NCBI RefSeq assembly: GCF_029227915.1
Contig: NC_079876.1
Location: 39,353,828 to 39,417,827 of the forward strand
Direction of reading: 5' to 3'
DNA from: Hydractinia symbiolongicarpus
Taxonomy: Eukaryota > Cnidaria > Hydrozoa > Anthoathecata > Hydractiniidae
Length of the DNA: 64,000 bases
Part shown: in pieces, positions 1-14,800 of the stretch
How positions within the stretch are numbered: the first letter of the stretch is position 1
How the letters are laid out: each line of letters opens with the position of its first letter
The notes under the pieces: generated by a model
What the model was told of the DNA's origin: nothing
The model's database searches: none
The model's input: the letters and a program-made list of their open reading frames with translations, nothing else
Program-made: the position numbers and the translations under genes

Positions 1-3000
1 ACAAAGAAAGTACCCAGGGAGTAAACTCATTTCCGGAACGATTTTTTAATTTATTTTTTCACCACTAAAACGCATGAGACTTGTAGTTTTCAAAAATGTT
101 TTCATTTTTGATGAGACGCTGAATAAAAGAATTTTAATCGCCGGCAAACGAAAACCTGCGATTTCCCGTAAATCCCGGACTCGGCCCGTGTAGTCAAAAG
201 TATACAAAGAAAGTACCCAGGGAGTAAACTAATTTCCCAAACGATTTTTTAAATTATTATTTCACCACTAAAGCCCATGAGACTTGTAGTTTTTAAAAAT
301 GTTTTCATTTTTGATGAGACGCTGAATAAAAGAAGTTTAATCGCCGACAAACGAAAACCCGCGATTTCCCGTAAATCCCGGACTCGGCCCGTATAGTCAA
401 AAGTATACAAAGAAAGTACCCAGGGAGTAAACTCATTTCCCGAACGATTTTTTAAATTATTTTTTCACCACTAAAACGCATGAGACTTGTAGTTTTTAAA
501 AATGTTTTCATTTTTGATGGGACGCTTAATAAAAGAGGTTTAATCGCCGGCAAACGAAATCCCGCGATTTTCCGTAAATCCGGGGCTTGGCCCGTATAGT
601 CAAAAATTTACAAGGAAAGTACCCAGTGAGTAAACTCATTTCCCTAACGAATTTTTAAATTATTTTTTCACCACTAAAACGCATGAGACTTGTAGTTTTG
701 AAAAATGTTTTCATTTTTGATGAGACGCTGAATAAAAAAAGTTTAATCCCCGGCAAACGAAAACCTGCGATTTCCCGTAAATCCCGGACTCGGCCCGTAT
801 AGTCAAAAGTATCCAAAGAAAGTACCCAGGGTGTAAACTCATTTCCCGAACGATTTTTTAAATTATTTTTTCACCACTACAACGCATGAGACTTGTAGTT
901 TTTAAAAATGTTTTCATTTTTGATGAGACGCTGAATAAAAGAAGTTTAATCGCCGGCAAACGAAAATCCGCGATTTCAGGTAAATCCCGGTCTCGGCCTG
1001 TATAGTCAAAAATATACAAGGAAAGTACCCAGTGAGTAAACTCATTTCCCTAACGAATTTTTAAATTATTTTTTCACCACTAAAACGCATGAGACTTGTA
1101 GTTTTGAAAAATGTTTTCATTTTTGATGAGACGCTGAATAAAAAAAGTTTAATCCCCGGCAAACGAAAACCTGCGATTTCCCGTAAATCCCGGACTCGGC
1201 CCGTGTAGTCAAAAGTATCCAAAGAAAGTACCCAGGGTGTAAACTCATTTCCCGAACGATTTTTTAAATTGTTTTTTCACCACTAAAACGCATGAGACTT
1301 GTAGTTTTTAAAAATGTTTTCATTTTTGATGGGACGCTTAATAAAAGAGGTTTAATCGCCGGCAAACGAAATCCCGCGATTTTCCGTAAATCCGGGGCTT
1401 GGCCCGTATAGTCGAATGTATACAAAGAAAGTACCCAGGAAGTAAACTCATTTCCCGAACGATTTTTTAAATTTTTTTTTCACCACTAAAATGCGTGAGA
1501 CTTGTAGTTTTCAAAAATGTTTTCATTTTTGATGAGACGCTGAATAAAAGAAGTTTAATCGCCGGCAAACGAAAACCTGCGATTTCCCGTAAATCCCGGA
1601 CTCGGCCCGTATAGTCAAAAGTATACAAAGAAAGTACCCGGGGTGTAAACTCATTTCCCGAGTGATTTTTTAAATTATTATCTCACCACTAAAGCCCATG
1701 AGACTTGTAGTTTTTAAAAATGTTTTCATTTTTGATGAGACGCTTAATAAAAGAGGTTTAATCGCCGGCAAACGATATCCCGCGATTTCCCGTAAATCCC
1801 GGGCTTGGACCGTATACTCGAATGTATACAAAGAAAGTACCCAGGAAGTAAACTCATTTCCCGAACGATTTTTTAAATTTTTTTTTCACCACTAAAACGC
1901 ATGAGATTTGTAGTTTTCAAAAATGTTTTCAATTTTGATGAGACGCTTAATGAAAGAGGTTAAATCGCCGGCAAACGAAAACCCGCGATTTCCCGTAAAT
2001 CCCGGGTTGGCCCGTATAGTCAAAAGTATACAAAGATAGTACCCAGGGAGTAAAGTCATTTCCCGAACGATTTTTTAATTTATTTTTTCACCACTAAAAC
2101 GCATGAGACTTGTAGTTTTCAAAAATGTTTTCATTTTTGATGAGACGCTGAATAAAAGAATTTTAATCGCCGGCAAACGAAAACCTGCGATTTCCCGTAA
2201 ATCCCGGACTCGGCCCGTGTAGTCAAAAGTATACAAAGAAAGTACCCAGGGAGTAAACTCATTTCCGGAACGATTTTTTAATTTATTTTTTCACCACTAA
2301 AACGCATGAGACTTGTAGTTTTCAAAAATGTTTTCATTTTTGATGAGACGCTGAATAAAAGAATTTTAATCGCCGGCAAACGAAAACCTGCGATTTCCCG
2401 TAAATCCCGGACTCGGCCCGTGTAGTCAAAAGTATACAAAGAAAGAACCCAGGGTGTAAACTCATTTCGCGAACGATTTTTTAAATTATTTTTTCACCAC
2501 TACAACGCATGAGACTTGTAGTTTTTAAAAATGTTTTCACTTTTGATGAGACGCTGAATAAAAGAAGTTTAATCGCCGGCTAACGAAAATCCGCGATTTC
2601 CCGTAAATCCCGGTCTCGGCCCGTATAGTCAAAAGTATACAAGGAAAGTACCCAGTGAGTAAACTCATTTCCCTAACGAAGTTTTAAATTATTTTTTCAC
2701 CACTAAAACGCATGAGACTTGTAGTTTTCAAAAATGTTTTCATTTTTGATGAGACGCTGAATAAAAGAAATTTAATGCCGGCAAACGAAAACCTGCGATT
2801 TCCCGTAAATCCCGGACTCGGCCCGTATAGTCAAAAGTATACAAAGAGAGTACCCAGGGTGTAAACTCATTTCCCGCACGATTTTTTAAATTATTTTTTC
2901 ACCACTAAAAGGCATGAGACTTGTAGTTTTCAAAAATGTTTTCATTTTTGATGAGACGCTGAATAAAAGAAGTTTAATCGCCGGCAAACGAAAACCTACG

Positions 3001-3689
3001 ATTTCCCGTAAATCCCGGACTCGGCCCGTATAGTCAAAAGTAGATAAAGAAAGTACCCAGGGAGTAAACTCATTTCCCGAACGATTTTTTAAATTATTTT
3101 TTCACCACTAAAACGCACGAGACTTGTAGTTTTCAGAAATCGTTTCATTTTTGATGAGACGCTTAATGAAAGTGGTTTAATCGCCGGCAAACGAAAACCT
3201 GCGATTTCCCGTAAATCCCAGACTCGGCCCGTATAGTCAAAAGTATACAAAGAAAGAACCCAGGGTGTAAACTCATTTCGCGAACGATTTTTTAAATTAT
3301 TTTTTCACCACTACAACGCATGAGACTTGTAGTTTTTAAAAATGTTTTCATTTTTGATGAGACGCTGAATAAAAGAAGTTTAATCGCCGGCAAACGAAAA
3401 CCCGCGATTTCCCGTAAATCCCGGACTCGGCCCGTATAGTCAAAAGTATACAAAGAAAGTACCCAGGGAGTAAACTCATTTCCCGAACGATTTTTTAAAT
3501 TATTTTTTCACCACTACAACGCATGAGACTTGTAGTTTTTAAAAATGTTTTCATTTTTGATGAGACGCTGAATAAAAGAAGTTTAATCGCCGGCAAACAA
3601 AAATCCGCGATTTCCCGTAAATCCCGGGCTTGGCCCGTATAGTCGAATGTATACAAAGAAAGTACCCAGGGAGTAAACTCATTTCCCGA
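1..3689 (+). repeat. Satellite, left zone with 2-, 4- and 11-unit echoes
   Basis: About 18 units, all satellite. The variant GTTTTGAAAAATG occurs at 695 and 1101, 406 bp apart, marking a two-unit duplication (about 600-860 against 1006-1266). The variant GATGGGACGC at 516 and 1328 gives a four-unit offset of 812 bp. The variant TTCCGGAACG at 31 and 2263 gives an eleven-unit offset of 2,232 bp. No gene or unique sequence was seen. Confidence 0.85.
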
Positions 3690-6548
3690 ACGATTTTTTA
3701 AATTATTTTTTCACCACTAAAACGCATAAGACTTGTAGTTTTCAGAAATCTTTTTATTTTTGATGAGACGCTTAATGAAAGTGGTTTAATCGCCGGCTAA
3801 CGAAAACCTGCGATTTCCCGTAAATCCCAGACTCGGCCCGTATAGTCAAAAGTATACAAAGATAGAACCCAGGGTGTAAACTCATTTCTCGAACGATTTT
3901 TTAAATTATTTTTTCACCACTACAATGCATGAGACTTGTAGTTTTTAAATATGTTTTCATTTTTGATGAGACGCTGAATAAAAGAAGTTTAATCGCCGGC
4001 AAACGAAAATCCGCGATTTCCCGTAAATCCCGGGCTTGGCCCGTATAGTCGAATGTATACAAAGAAAGTACCCAGGGAGTAAACTCATTTCCCGAGTGAT
4101 TTTTTAAATTATTATCTCACCACTAAAGCCCATGAGACTTGTAGTTTTTAAAAATGTTTTCATTTTTGATGAGACGTTTAATAAAAGAGGTTTAATCGCC
4201 GGCAAACGATATCCCGCGATTTCCCGTAAATCCCGGGCTTGGCCCGTATACTCGAATGTATACAAAGAAAGTACCCAGGAAGTAAACTCATTTCCCGAAC
4301 GATTTTTTAAATTTTTTTTTCACCACTAAAACGCATGAGATTTGTAGTTTTCAAAAATATTTTCATTTTTGATGAGACGCTTAATGAAAGAGGTTAAATC
4401 GCCGGCAAACGAAAACCCGCGATTTCCCGTAAATCCCGGGCTTGGCCCGTATAGTCAAAAGTATACAAAGATAGTACCCAGGGAGTAAACTCATTTCCCG
4501 AACGATTTTTTAATTTATTTTTTCACCACTAAAACGCATGAGACTTGTATTTTTCCAAAATGTTTTCATTTTTGATGAGACGCTGAATAAAAGAATTTTA
4601 ATCGCCGGCAAACGAAAACCTGCGATTTCCCGTAAATGCCGGACTCGGCCCGTGTAGTCAAAAGTATACAAAGAAAGTACCCAGGGAGTAAACTCATTTC
4701 CCGAACGATTTTTTAATTTATTTTTTCACCACTAAAACGCATGAGACTTGTATTTTTCAAAAATGTTTTCATTTTTGATGAGACGCTGAATAAAAGAATT
4801 TTAATCGCCGGCAAACGAAAACCTGCGATTTCCCGTAAATCCCGGACTCGGCCCGTGTAGTCAAAAGTATACAAAGAAAGTACCCAGGGAGTAAACTCAT
4901 TTCCCGAACGATTTTTTAATTTATTTTTTCACCACTAAAACGCATGAGACTTGTAGTTTTCAAAAATGTTTTCATTTTTGATGAGACGCTGAATAAAAGA
5001 ATTTTAATCGCCGGCAAACGAAAACCTGCGATTTCCCGTAAATCCCGGACTCGGCCCGTGTAGTCAAAAGTATACAAAGAAAGTACCCAGGGAGTAAACT
5101 AATTTCCCAAACGATTTTTTAAATTATTTTTTCACCACTAAAACGCATAAGACTTGTAGTTTTCAGAAATCTTTTTATTTTTGATGAGACGCTTAATGAA
5201 AGTGGTTTAATCGCCGGCAAACGAAAACCTGCGATTTCCCGTAAATCCCAGACTCGGCCCGTATAGTCAAAAGTATACAAAGATAGAACCCAGGGTGTAA
5301 ACTCATTTCTCGAACGATTTTTTAAATTATTTTTTCACCACTACAATGCATGAGACTTGTAGTTTTTAAATATGTTTTCATTTTTGATGAGACGCTGAAT
5401 AAAAGAAGTTTAATCGCCGGCAAACGAAAATCCGCGATTTCCCGTAAATCCCGGGCTTGGCCCGTATAGTCGAATGTATACAAAGAAAGTACCCAGGGAG
5501 TAAACTCATTTCCCGAGTGATTTTTTAAATTATTATCTCACCACTAAAGCCCATGAGACTTGTAGTTTTTAAAAATGTTTTCATTTTTGATGAGACGTTT
5601 AATAAAAGAGGTTTAATCGCCGGCAAACGATATCCCGCGATTTCCCGTAAATCCCGGGCTTGGCCCGTATACTCGAATGTATACAAAGAAAGTACCCAGG
5701 AAGTAAACTCATTTCCCGAACGATTTTTTAAATTTTTTTTTCACCACTAAAACGCATGAGATTTGTAGTTTTCAAAAATATTTTCATTTTTGATGAGACG
5801 CTTAATGAAAGAGGTTAAATCGCCGGCAAACGAAAACCCGCGATTTCCCGTAAATCCCGGGCTTGGCCCGTATAGTCAAAAGTATACAAAGATAGTACCC
5901 AGGGAGTAAACTCATTTCCCGAACGATTTTTTAATTTATTTTTTCACCACTAAAACGCATGAGACTTGTATTTTTCCAAAATGTTTTCATTTTTGATGAG
6001 ACGCTGAATAAAAGAATTTTAATCGCCGGCAAACGAAAACCTGCGATTTCCCGTAAATCCCGGACTCGGCCCGTGTAGTCAAAAGTATACAAAGAAAGTA
6101 CCCAGGGAGTAAACTCATTTCCCGAACGATTTTTTAATTTATTTTTTCACCACTAAAACGCATGAGACTTGTATTTTTCAAAAATGTTTTCATTTTTGAT
6201 GAGACGCTGAATAAAAGAATTTTAATCGCCGGCAAACGAAAACCTGCGATTTCCCGTAAATCCCGGACTCGGCCCGTGTAGTCAAAAGTATACAAAGAAA
6301 GTACCCAGGGAGTAAACTCATTTCCCGAACGATTTTTTAATTTATTTTTTCACCACTAAAACGCATGAGACTTGTAGTTTTCAAAAATGTTTTCATTTTT
6401 GATGAGACGCTGAATAAAAGAATTTTAATCGCCGGCAAACGAAAACCTGCGATTTCCCGTAAATCCCGGACTCGGCCCGTGTAGTCAAAAGTATACAAAG
6501 AAAGTACCCAGGGAGTAAACTAATTTCCCAAACGATTTTTTAAATTAT
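3690..6548 (+). repeat. 7-unit (1,421 bp) tandem duplication, two copies
   Basis: Copy 1 runs from about 3690 to 5110 and copy 2 from about 5111 to 6548, nearly identical at an offset of exactly 1,421 bp (7 x 203). Shared markers include AACGCATAAG (3721, 5142), the variant CTACAATGCATGAG, and the GACGTTTAATAAAAG unit (starts 4132 and 5553). The match ends near 6549, where copy 2 passes into TTATTATTTCACCACTAAAG instead of the AACGCATAAG variant. The low divergence suggests a recent unequal exchange. Confidence 0.85.
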
Positions 6549-8024
6549 TATTTCACCACTAAAGCCCATGAGACTTGTAGTTTTTAAAAATGTTTTCATT
6601 TTTTATGAGACGCTGAATAAAAGAAGTTTAATCGCCGGCAAACGAAAACCCGCGATTTCCCGTAAATCCCGGACTCGGCCCGTATAGTCAAAATTATACA
6701 AAGAAAGTACCCAGGGAGTAAACTCATTTCCCGAACGATTCTTTAAATTATTTTTTCACCACTACGACGCATGAGACTTGTAGTTTTAAAAATGTTTTCA
6801 TTTTTGATGAGACGCTGAATAAAAGAAGTTAAATAGCCGGCAAACAAAAATCCGCGATTTTCCGAAAATCCTGATCTCGGCCCGTATAGTCAAAAGTATA
6901 CAAGGAAAGTACCCAGTGAGTAAACTCATTTCCCGAACGATTTTTTAATTTATTTTTTTACCACTAAAACGCATGAGACTTGTAGTTTTCAAAAATGTTT
7001 TCATTTTTGATGAGACGCTGAGTAAAAGAATTTTAATCGCCGGCAAACGAAAACCTGCGATTTCCCGTAAATCCCGGACTCGGCCCGTGTAGTGAAAAGT
7101 ATACAAAGAAAGTACCCAGGGAGTAAACTAATTTCCCAAACGATTTTTTAAATTATTATTTCACCACGAAAGCCCATGAGACTTGTAGTTTTTAAAAATG
7201 TTTTCATTTTTGATGAGACGCTGAATAAAAGAATTTTAATCGCCGGCAAACGAAAACCCGCGATTTCCCGTAAATCCCGGACTCGGCCCGTATAGTCAAA
7301 AGTATACAAAGAAAGTACCCAGGGAGTAAACTCATTTCCCGAACGATTTTTTAAATTATTTTTTCACCACTACAACGCATGAGACTTGTAGTTTTTAAAA
7401 ATGTTTTCATTTTTGATGAGACGCTGAATAAAAGAAGTTTAATCGCCGGCAAACAAAAATCCGCGATTTCCCGAAAATCGCGATCTCGCCCCGTAAAGTC
7501 AAAAGTATACAAGGAAAGTACCCAGTGAGTAAACTCATTTCCCTAACGAATTTTTAAATTATTTTTTCACCACTAAAACGCATGAGACTTATAGTTTTCA
7601 AAAATGTTTTCATTTTTGATGAGACGCTGAATAAAAAAAGTTTAATCGCCGGCAAACGAAAACCCGCGATTTCCCGTAAATCCCGGACTCGGCCCGTATA
7701 CTCAAAAGCATACAAAGAAAGTACCCAGGGTGTAAACTCATTTCCCGAACGATTTTTTAAATTTTTTTTTCACCACTAAAACGCATGAGACTTGTAGTTT
7801 TCAAAAATGTTTTCATTTCTGATGAGACGCTGAATAAAAGAAGTTTAATCGCCGGCAAACGAAAACCCGCGATTTCCCGTAAATCCCGGGCTTGGCCCGT
7901 ATAGTCAAAAGTATACAAAGATAGTACCCAGGGAGTAAACTCATTTCCCGAACGATTTTTTAATTTATTTTTTCACCACTAAAACGCATGAGACATGTAG
8001 TTTTCAAAATGTTTTCATTTTTCA
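6549..8024 (+). repeat. Satellite block matching 9.2-10.9 kb, with one unit missing
   Basis: Seven units. From about 5387 to 6940 this stretch matches 8025-9578 at an offset of 2,638 bp (13 units). From about 6941 to 8010 it matches 9781-10850 at about 2,840 bp (14 units). The change in offset means the downstream copy has one extra unit near 9579-9780, or this copy lost one. Markers are GCTGAGTAAAAG (7018 and 9858) and CGATCTCGCCCCGTAAAG (about 7490 and 10330). Confidence 0.75.
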
Positions 8025-10850
8025 TGAGACGCTGAATAAAAGAAGTTTAATCGCCGGCAAACGAAAAATCCGCGATTTCCCGTAAATCCCGGGCTTGGCC
8101 CGTATAGTCGAATGTATACAAAGAAAGTACCCAGGGAGTAAACTCATTTCCCGAGTGATTTTTTAAATTATTATCTCACCACTAAAGCCCATGAGACTTG
8201 TAGTTTTTAAAAATGTTTTCATTTTTGATGAGACGTTTAATAAAAGAGGTTTAATCGCCGGCAAACGATATCCCGCGATTTCCCGTAAATCCCGGGCTTG
8301 GCCCGTATACTCGAATGTATACAAAGAAAGTACCCAGGAAGTAAACTCATTTCCCGAACGATTTTTTAAATTTTTTTTTCACCACTAAAACGCATGAGAT
8401 TTGTAGTTTTCAAAAATATTTTCATTTTTGATGAGACGCTTAATGAAAGAGGTTAAATCGCCGGCAAACGAAAACCCGCGATTTCCCGTAAATCCCGGGC
8501 TTGGCCCGTATAGTCAAAAGTATACAAAGATAGTACCCAGGGAGTAAACTCATTTCCCGAACGATTTTTTAATTTATTTTTTCACCACTAAAACGCATGA
8601 GACTTGTATTTTTCCAAAATGTTTTCATTTTTGATGAGACGCTGAATAAAAGAATTTTAATCGCCGGCAAACGAAAACCTGCGATTTCCCGTAAATCCCG
8701 GACTCGGCCCGTGTAGTCAAAAGTATACAAAGAAAGTACCCAGGGAGTAAACTCATTTCCCGAACGATTTTTTAATTTATTTTTTCACCACTAAAACGCA
8801 TGAGACTTGTATTTTTCAAAAATGTTTTCATTTTTGATGAGACGCTGAATAAAAGAATTTTAATCGCCGGCAAACGAAAACCTGCGATTTCCCGTAAATC
8901 CCGGACTCGGCCCGTGTAGTCAAAAGTATACAAAGAAAGTACCCAGGGAGTAAACTCATTTCCCGAACGATTTTTTAATTTATTTTTTCACCACTAAAAC
9001 GCATGAGACTTGTAGTTTTCAAAAATGTTTTCATTTTTGATGAGACGCTGAATAAAAGAATTTTAATCGCCGGCAAACGAAAACCTGCGATTTCCCGTAA
9101 ATCCCGGACTCGGCCCGTGTAGTCAAAAGTATACAAAGAAAGTACCCAGGGAGTAAACTAATTTCCCAAACGATTTTTTAAATTATTATTTCACCACTAA
9201 AGCCCATGACACTTGTAGTTTTTAAAAATGTTTTCATTTTTGATGAGACGCTGAATAAAAGAAGTTTAATCGCCGGCAAACGAAAACCCGCGATTTCCCG
9301 TAAATCCCGGACTCGGCCCGTATAGTCAAAAGTATACAAAGAAAGTACCCAGGGAGTAAACTCATTTCCCGAACGATTTTTTAAATTATTTTTTCACCAC
9401 TACAACGCATGAGACTTGTAGTTTTAAAAATGTTTTCATTTTTGATGAGACGCTGAATAAAAGAAGTTAAATCGCCGGCAAACAAAAATTCGCGATTTTC
9501 CGAAAATCCTGATCTCGGCCCGTATAGTCAAAAGTATACAAGGAAATTACCCAGTGAGTAAACTCATTTCCCTAACGAATTTTTAAATTATTTTTTCACC
9601 ACTAAAACGCATGAGACTTATAGTTTTCAAAAATGTTTTCATTTTTGATGAGACGCTGAATAAAAGAAGTTTAATCGCCGGCAAACGAAAACCTGCGATT
9701 TCCCGTAAATCCCGGACTCGGCCCGTATACTCAAAAGCATACAAAGAAAGTACCCAGGGTGTAAACTCATTTCCCGAACGATTTTTTAATTTATTTTTTC
9801 ACCACTAAAACGCATGAGACTTGTAGTTTTCAAAAATGTTTTCATTTTTGATGAGACGCTGAGTAAAAGAATTTTAATCGCCGGCAAACGAAAACCTGCG
9901 ATTTCCCGTAAATCCCGGACTCGGCCCGTGTAGTGAAAAGTATACAAAGAAAGTACCCAGGGAGTAAACTAATTTCCCAAACGATTTTTTAAATTATTAT
10001 TTCACCACGAAAGCCCATGAGACTTGTAGTTTTTAAAAATGTTTTCATTTTTGATGAGACGCTGAATAAAAGAATTTTAATCGCCGGCAAACGAAAACCC
10101 GCGATTTCCCGTAAATCCCGGACTCGGCCCGTATAGTCAAAAGTATACAAAGAAAGTACCCAGGGAGTAAACTCATTTCCCGAACGATTTTTTAAATTAT
10201 TTTTTCACCACTACAACGCATGAGACTTGTAGTTTTTAAAAATGTTTTCATTTTTGATGAGACGCTGAATAAAAGAAGTTTAATCGCCGGCAAACAAAAA
10301 TCCGCGATTTCCCGAAAATCGCGATCTCGCCCCGTAAAGTCAAAAGTATACAAGGAAAGTACCCAGTGAGTAAACTCATTTCCCTAACGAATTTTTAAAT
10401 TATTTTTTCACCACTAAAACGCATGAGACTTATAGTTTTCAAAAATGTTTTCATTTTTGATGAGACGCTGAATAAAAAAAGTTTAATCGCCGGCAAACGA
10501 AAACCCGCGATTTCCCGTAAATCCCGGACTCGGCCCGTATACTCAAAAGAATACAAAGAAAGTACCCAGGGTGGAAACTCATTTCCCGAACGATTTTTTA
10601 TATTTTTTTTTCACCACTAAAACGCATGAGACTTGTAGTTTTCAAAAATGTTTTCATTTCTGATGAGACGCTGAATAAAAGAAGTTTAATCGCCGGCAAA
10701 CGAAAACCCGCGATTTCCCGTAAATCCCGGGCTTGGCCCGTATAGTCAAAAGTATACAAAGATAGTACCCAGGGAGTAAACTCATTTCCCGAACGATTTT
10801 TTAATTTATTTTTTCACCACTAAAACGCATGAGACATGTAGTTTTCAAAA
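8025..10850 (+). repeat. 13-unit segment recurring at 12.5 kb and, mostly, 15.7 kb
   Basis: The stretch from about 8025 to 10725 recurs at about 12490-15189 with an offset of 4,464 bp (22 units). Most of it recurs again from about 15737, through the 3,247-bp duplication. Marker units start at 8191, 12655 and 15902 and carry ACTCGAATGTATAC in place of AGTCAAAAGTATAC. The copies share many private changes, including TTGTATTTTTCCAAAATG. The first match starts near 8025, just after a TTCATGAGAC / TTGATGAGAC difference. Confidence 0.8.
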
Positions 10851-11864
10851 TGTTTTTATTTTTCATGAGACGCTGAATAAAAGAAGTTTAATCGCCGGCA
10901 AACGAAAACCTGCGATTTCCCGTAAATCCCGGTCTCGGCCCGTATAGTCAAAAGTAGACAAAGAAAGTACCCAAGGAATAAACTCATTTCCCGAACGATT
11001 TTTTAAAATATTTTTTCACCACTAAAACGCATGAGACTTGTAGTTTTCAGAAATTTTTTCATTTTTGATGAGACGTTTAATGAAAGTGGATTAATCGCCG
11101 GCAAACGAAAACCTGCGATTTCCCGTAAATCCCAGACTCGGCCCGTATAGTCAAAAGTATACAAAGAAAGAACCCAGGGTGTAAACTCATTTCGCGAACG
11201 ATTTTTTAAATTATTTTTTCACCACTACAACGCATGAGACTTGTAGTTTTTAAAAATGTTTTCATTTTTGATGAGACGCTGAATAAAAGAAGTTTAATCG
11301 CCGGCAAACGAAAATCCGCTATTTCCCGTAAATCCCGGTCTCGGCCCGTATAGTCAAAAGTATACAAGGAAAGTACCCAGTGAGTAAACTCATTTCCCTA
11401 ACGAAGTTTTAAATTATTTTTTCACCACTAAAACGCGTGAGACTTGTAGTTTTCAAAAATGTTTTCATTTTTGATGAGACGCTGAATAAAAGAAGTTTAA
11501 TCGCCGGCAAACGAAAACCTACGATTTCCCGTAAACCCCGGACTCGGCCCGTATAGTCAAAAGTAGATAAAGAAAGTACCCAGGGAGTAAACTCATTTCC
11601 CGAACGATTTTTTAAATTATTTTTTCACCACTAAAACGCATGAGACTTGTAGTTTTCAGAAATCGTTTCATTTTTGATGAGACGCTTAATGAAAGTGGTT
11701 TAATCGCCGGCAAACGAAAACCTGCGATTTCCCGTAAATCCCAGACTCGGCCCGTATAGTCAAAAGTATACAAAGAAAGAACCCAGGGTGTAAACTCATT
11801 TCGCGAACGATTTTTTAAATTATTTTTTCACCACTACAACGCATGAGACTTGTAGTTTTTAAAA
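10851..11864 (+). repeat. Satellite block related to 18.5-19.5 kb
   Basis: Five units with the subtype order seen again near 18.5-19.5 kb and 22.6-23.6 kb: a TTCATGAGAC unit, a CAGAAAT unit with TTAATGAAAGTGG, a CTACAACGC unit, then a unit starting at the rare variant AACGCGTGAG (11434, compare 19146 and 23199). No gene or unique sequence was seen. Confidence 0.7.
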
Positions 11865-14800
11865 ATGTTTTCATTTTTGATGAGACGCTGAATAAAAGAA
11901 GTTTAATCGCCGGCAAACGAAAACCCGCGATTTCCCGTAAATTTCGGACTCGGCCCGTATAGTCAAAAGTATACAAAGAAAGTAACCAGGGAGTAAACTC
12001 ATTTCCCGAACGATTTTTTAAATTATTTTTTCACCACTACAACGCATGAGACTTGTAGTTTTTAAAAATGTTTTCATTTTTGATGAGACGCTGAATAAAA
12101 GAAGTTTAATCGCCGGCAAACAAAAATCCGCGATTTCCCGTAAATCCCGGGCTTGGCCCGTATAGTCGAATGTATACAAAGAAAGTACCCAGGGATTAAA
12201 CTCATTTCCCGAACGATTTTTTAAATTATTTTTTCACCACTAAAACGCATAAGACTTGTAGTTTTCAGAAATCTTTTTATTTTTGATGAGACGCTTAATG
12301 AAAGTGGTTTAATCGCCGGCAAACGAAAACCTGCGATTTCCCGTAAATCCCAGACTCGGCCCGTATAGTCAAAAGTATACAAAGATAGAACCCAGGGTGT
12401 AAACTCATTTCTCGAACGATTTTTTAAATTATTTTTTCACCACTACAACGCATGAGACTTGTAGTTTTTAAATATGTTTTCATTTTTGATGAGACGCTGA
12501 ATAAAAGAAGTTTAATCGCCGGCAAACGAAAATCCGCGATTTCCCGTAAATCCCGGGCTTGGCCCGTATAGTCGAATGTATACAAAGAAAGTACCCAGGG
12601 AGTAAACTCATTTCCCGAGTGATTTTTTAAATTATTATCTCACCACTAAAGCCCATGAGACTTGTAGTTTTTAAAAATGTTTTCATTTTTGATGAGACGC
12701 TTAATAAAAGAGGTTTAATCGCCGGCAAACGATATCCTGCGATTTCCCGTAAATCCCGGGCTTGGCCCGTATACTCGAATGTATACAAAGAAAGTACCCA
12801 GGAAGTAAACTCATTTCCCGAACGATTTTTTAAATTTTTTTTTCACCACTAAAACGCATGAGACTTGTAGTTTTCAAAAATATTTTCATTTTTGATGAGA
12901 CGCTTAATGAAAGAGGTTAAATCGCCGGCAAACGAAAACCCGCGATTTCCCGTAAATCCCGGGCTTGGCCCGTATAGTCAAAAGTATACAAAGATAGTAC
13001 CCAGGGAGTAAACTCATTTCCCGAACGATTTTCTAATTTATTTTTTCACCACTAAAACGCATGAGACTTGTATTTTTCCAAAATGTTTTCATTTTTGATG
13101 AGACGCTGAATAAAAGAATTTTAATCGCCGGCAAACGAAAACCTGCGATTTCCCGTAAATCCCGGACTCGGCCCGTGTAGTCAAAAGTATACAAAGAAAG
13201 TACCCAGGGAGTAAACTCATTTCCCGAACGATTTTTTAATTTATTTTTTCACCACTAAAACGCATGAGACTTCTATTTTTCAAAAATGTTTTCATTTTTG
13301 ATGAGACGCTGAATAAAAGAATTTTAATCGCCGGCAAACGAAAACCTGCGATTTCCCGTAAATCCCGGACTCGGCCCGTTTAGTCAAAAGTATACAAAGA
13401 AAGTACCTAGGGAGTAAACTCATTTCCCGAACGATTTTTTAATTTATTTTTTCACCACTAAAACGCATGAGACTTGTAGTTTTCAAAAATGTTTTCATTT
13501 TTGATGAGACGCTGAATAAAAGAATTTTAATCGCCGGCAAACGAAAACCTGCGATTTCCCGTAAATCCCGGACTCGGCCCGTGTAGTCAAAAGTATACAA
13601 AGAAAGTACCCAGGGAGTAAACTAATTTCCCAAACGATTTTTTAAATTATTATTTCACCACTAAAGCCCATGAGACTTGTAGTTTTTAAAAATGTTTTCA
13701 TTTTTGATGAGACGCTGAATAAAAGAAGTTTAATCGCCGGCAAACGAAAACCCGCGATTTCCCGTAAATCCCGGACTCGGCCTGTATAGTCAAAAGTATA
13801 CAAAGAAAGTACCCAGGGAGTAAACTCATTTCCCGAACGATTTTTTAAATTATTTTTTCACCACTACAACGCATGAGACTTGTAGTTTTAAAAATGTTTT
13901 CATTTTTGATGAGACGCTGAATAAAATAAGTTTAATCGCCGGCAAACAAAAATCCGCGATTTTCCGAAAATCCCGATCTCGGCCCGTATAGTCAAAAGTA
14001 TACAAGGAAAGTACCCAGTGAGTAAACTCATTTCCCTAACGAATTTTTAAATTATTTTTTCACCACTAAAACGCATGAGACTTATAGTTTTCAAAAATGT
14101 TTTCATTTTTGATGAGACGCTGAATAAAAGAAGTTTAATCGCCGGCAAACGAAAACCTGCGATTTCCCGTAAATCCCGGACTCGGCCCGTATACTCAAAA
14201 GCATACAAAGAAAGTACCCAGGGTGTAAACTCATTTCCCAAACGATTTTTTAATTTATTTTTTCACCACTAAAACGCATGAGACTTGTAGTTTTCAAAAA
14301 TGTTTTCATTTTTGATGAGACGCTGAGTAAAAGAATTTTAATCGCCGGCAAACGAAAACCTGCGATTTCCCGTAAATCCCGGACTCGGCCCGTGTAGTCA
14401 AAAGTATACAAAGAAAGTACCCAGGGAGTAAACTAATTTCCCAAACGATTTTTTAAATTATTATTTCACCACTAAAGCCCATGAGACTTGTAGTTTTTAA
14501 AAATGTTTTCATTTTTGATGAGACGCTGAATAAAAGAAGTTTAATCGCCGGCAAACGAAAACCCGCGATTTCCCGTAAATCCCGGACTCGGCCCGTATAG
14601 TCAAAAGTATACAAAGAAAGTACCCAGGGAGTAAACTCATTTCCCGAACGATTTTTTAAATTATTTTTTCACCACTACAACGCATGAGACTTGTAGTTTT
14701 TAAAAATGTTTTCATTTTTGATGAGACGCTGAATAAAAGAAGTTTAATCGCCGGCAAACAAAAATCCGCGATTTCCCGAAAATCGCGATCTCGGCCCGTA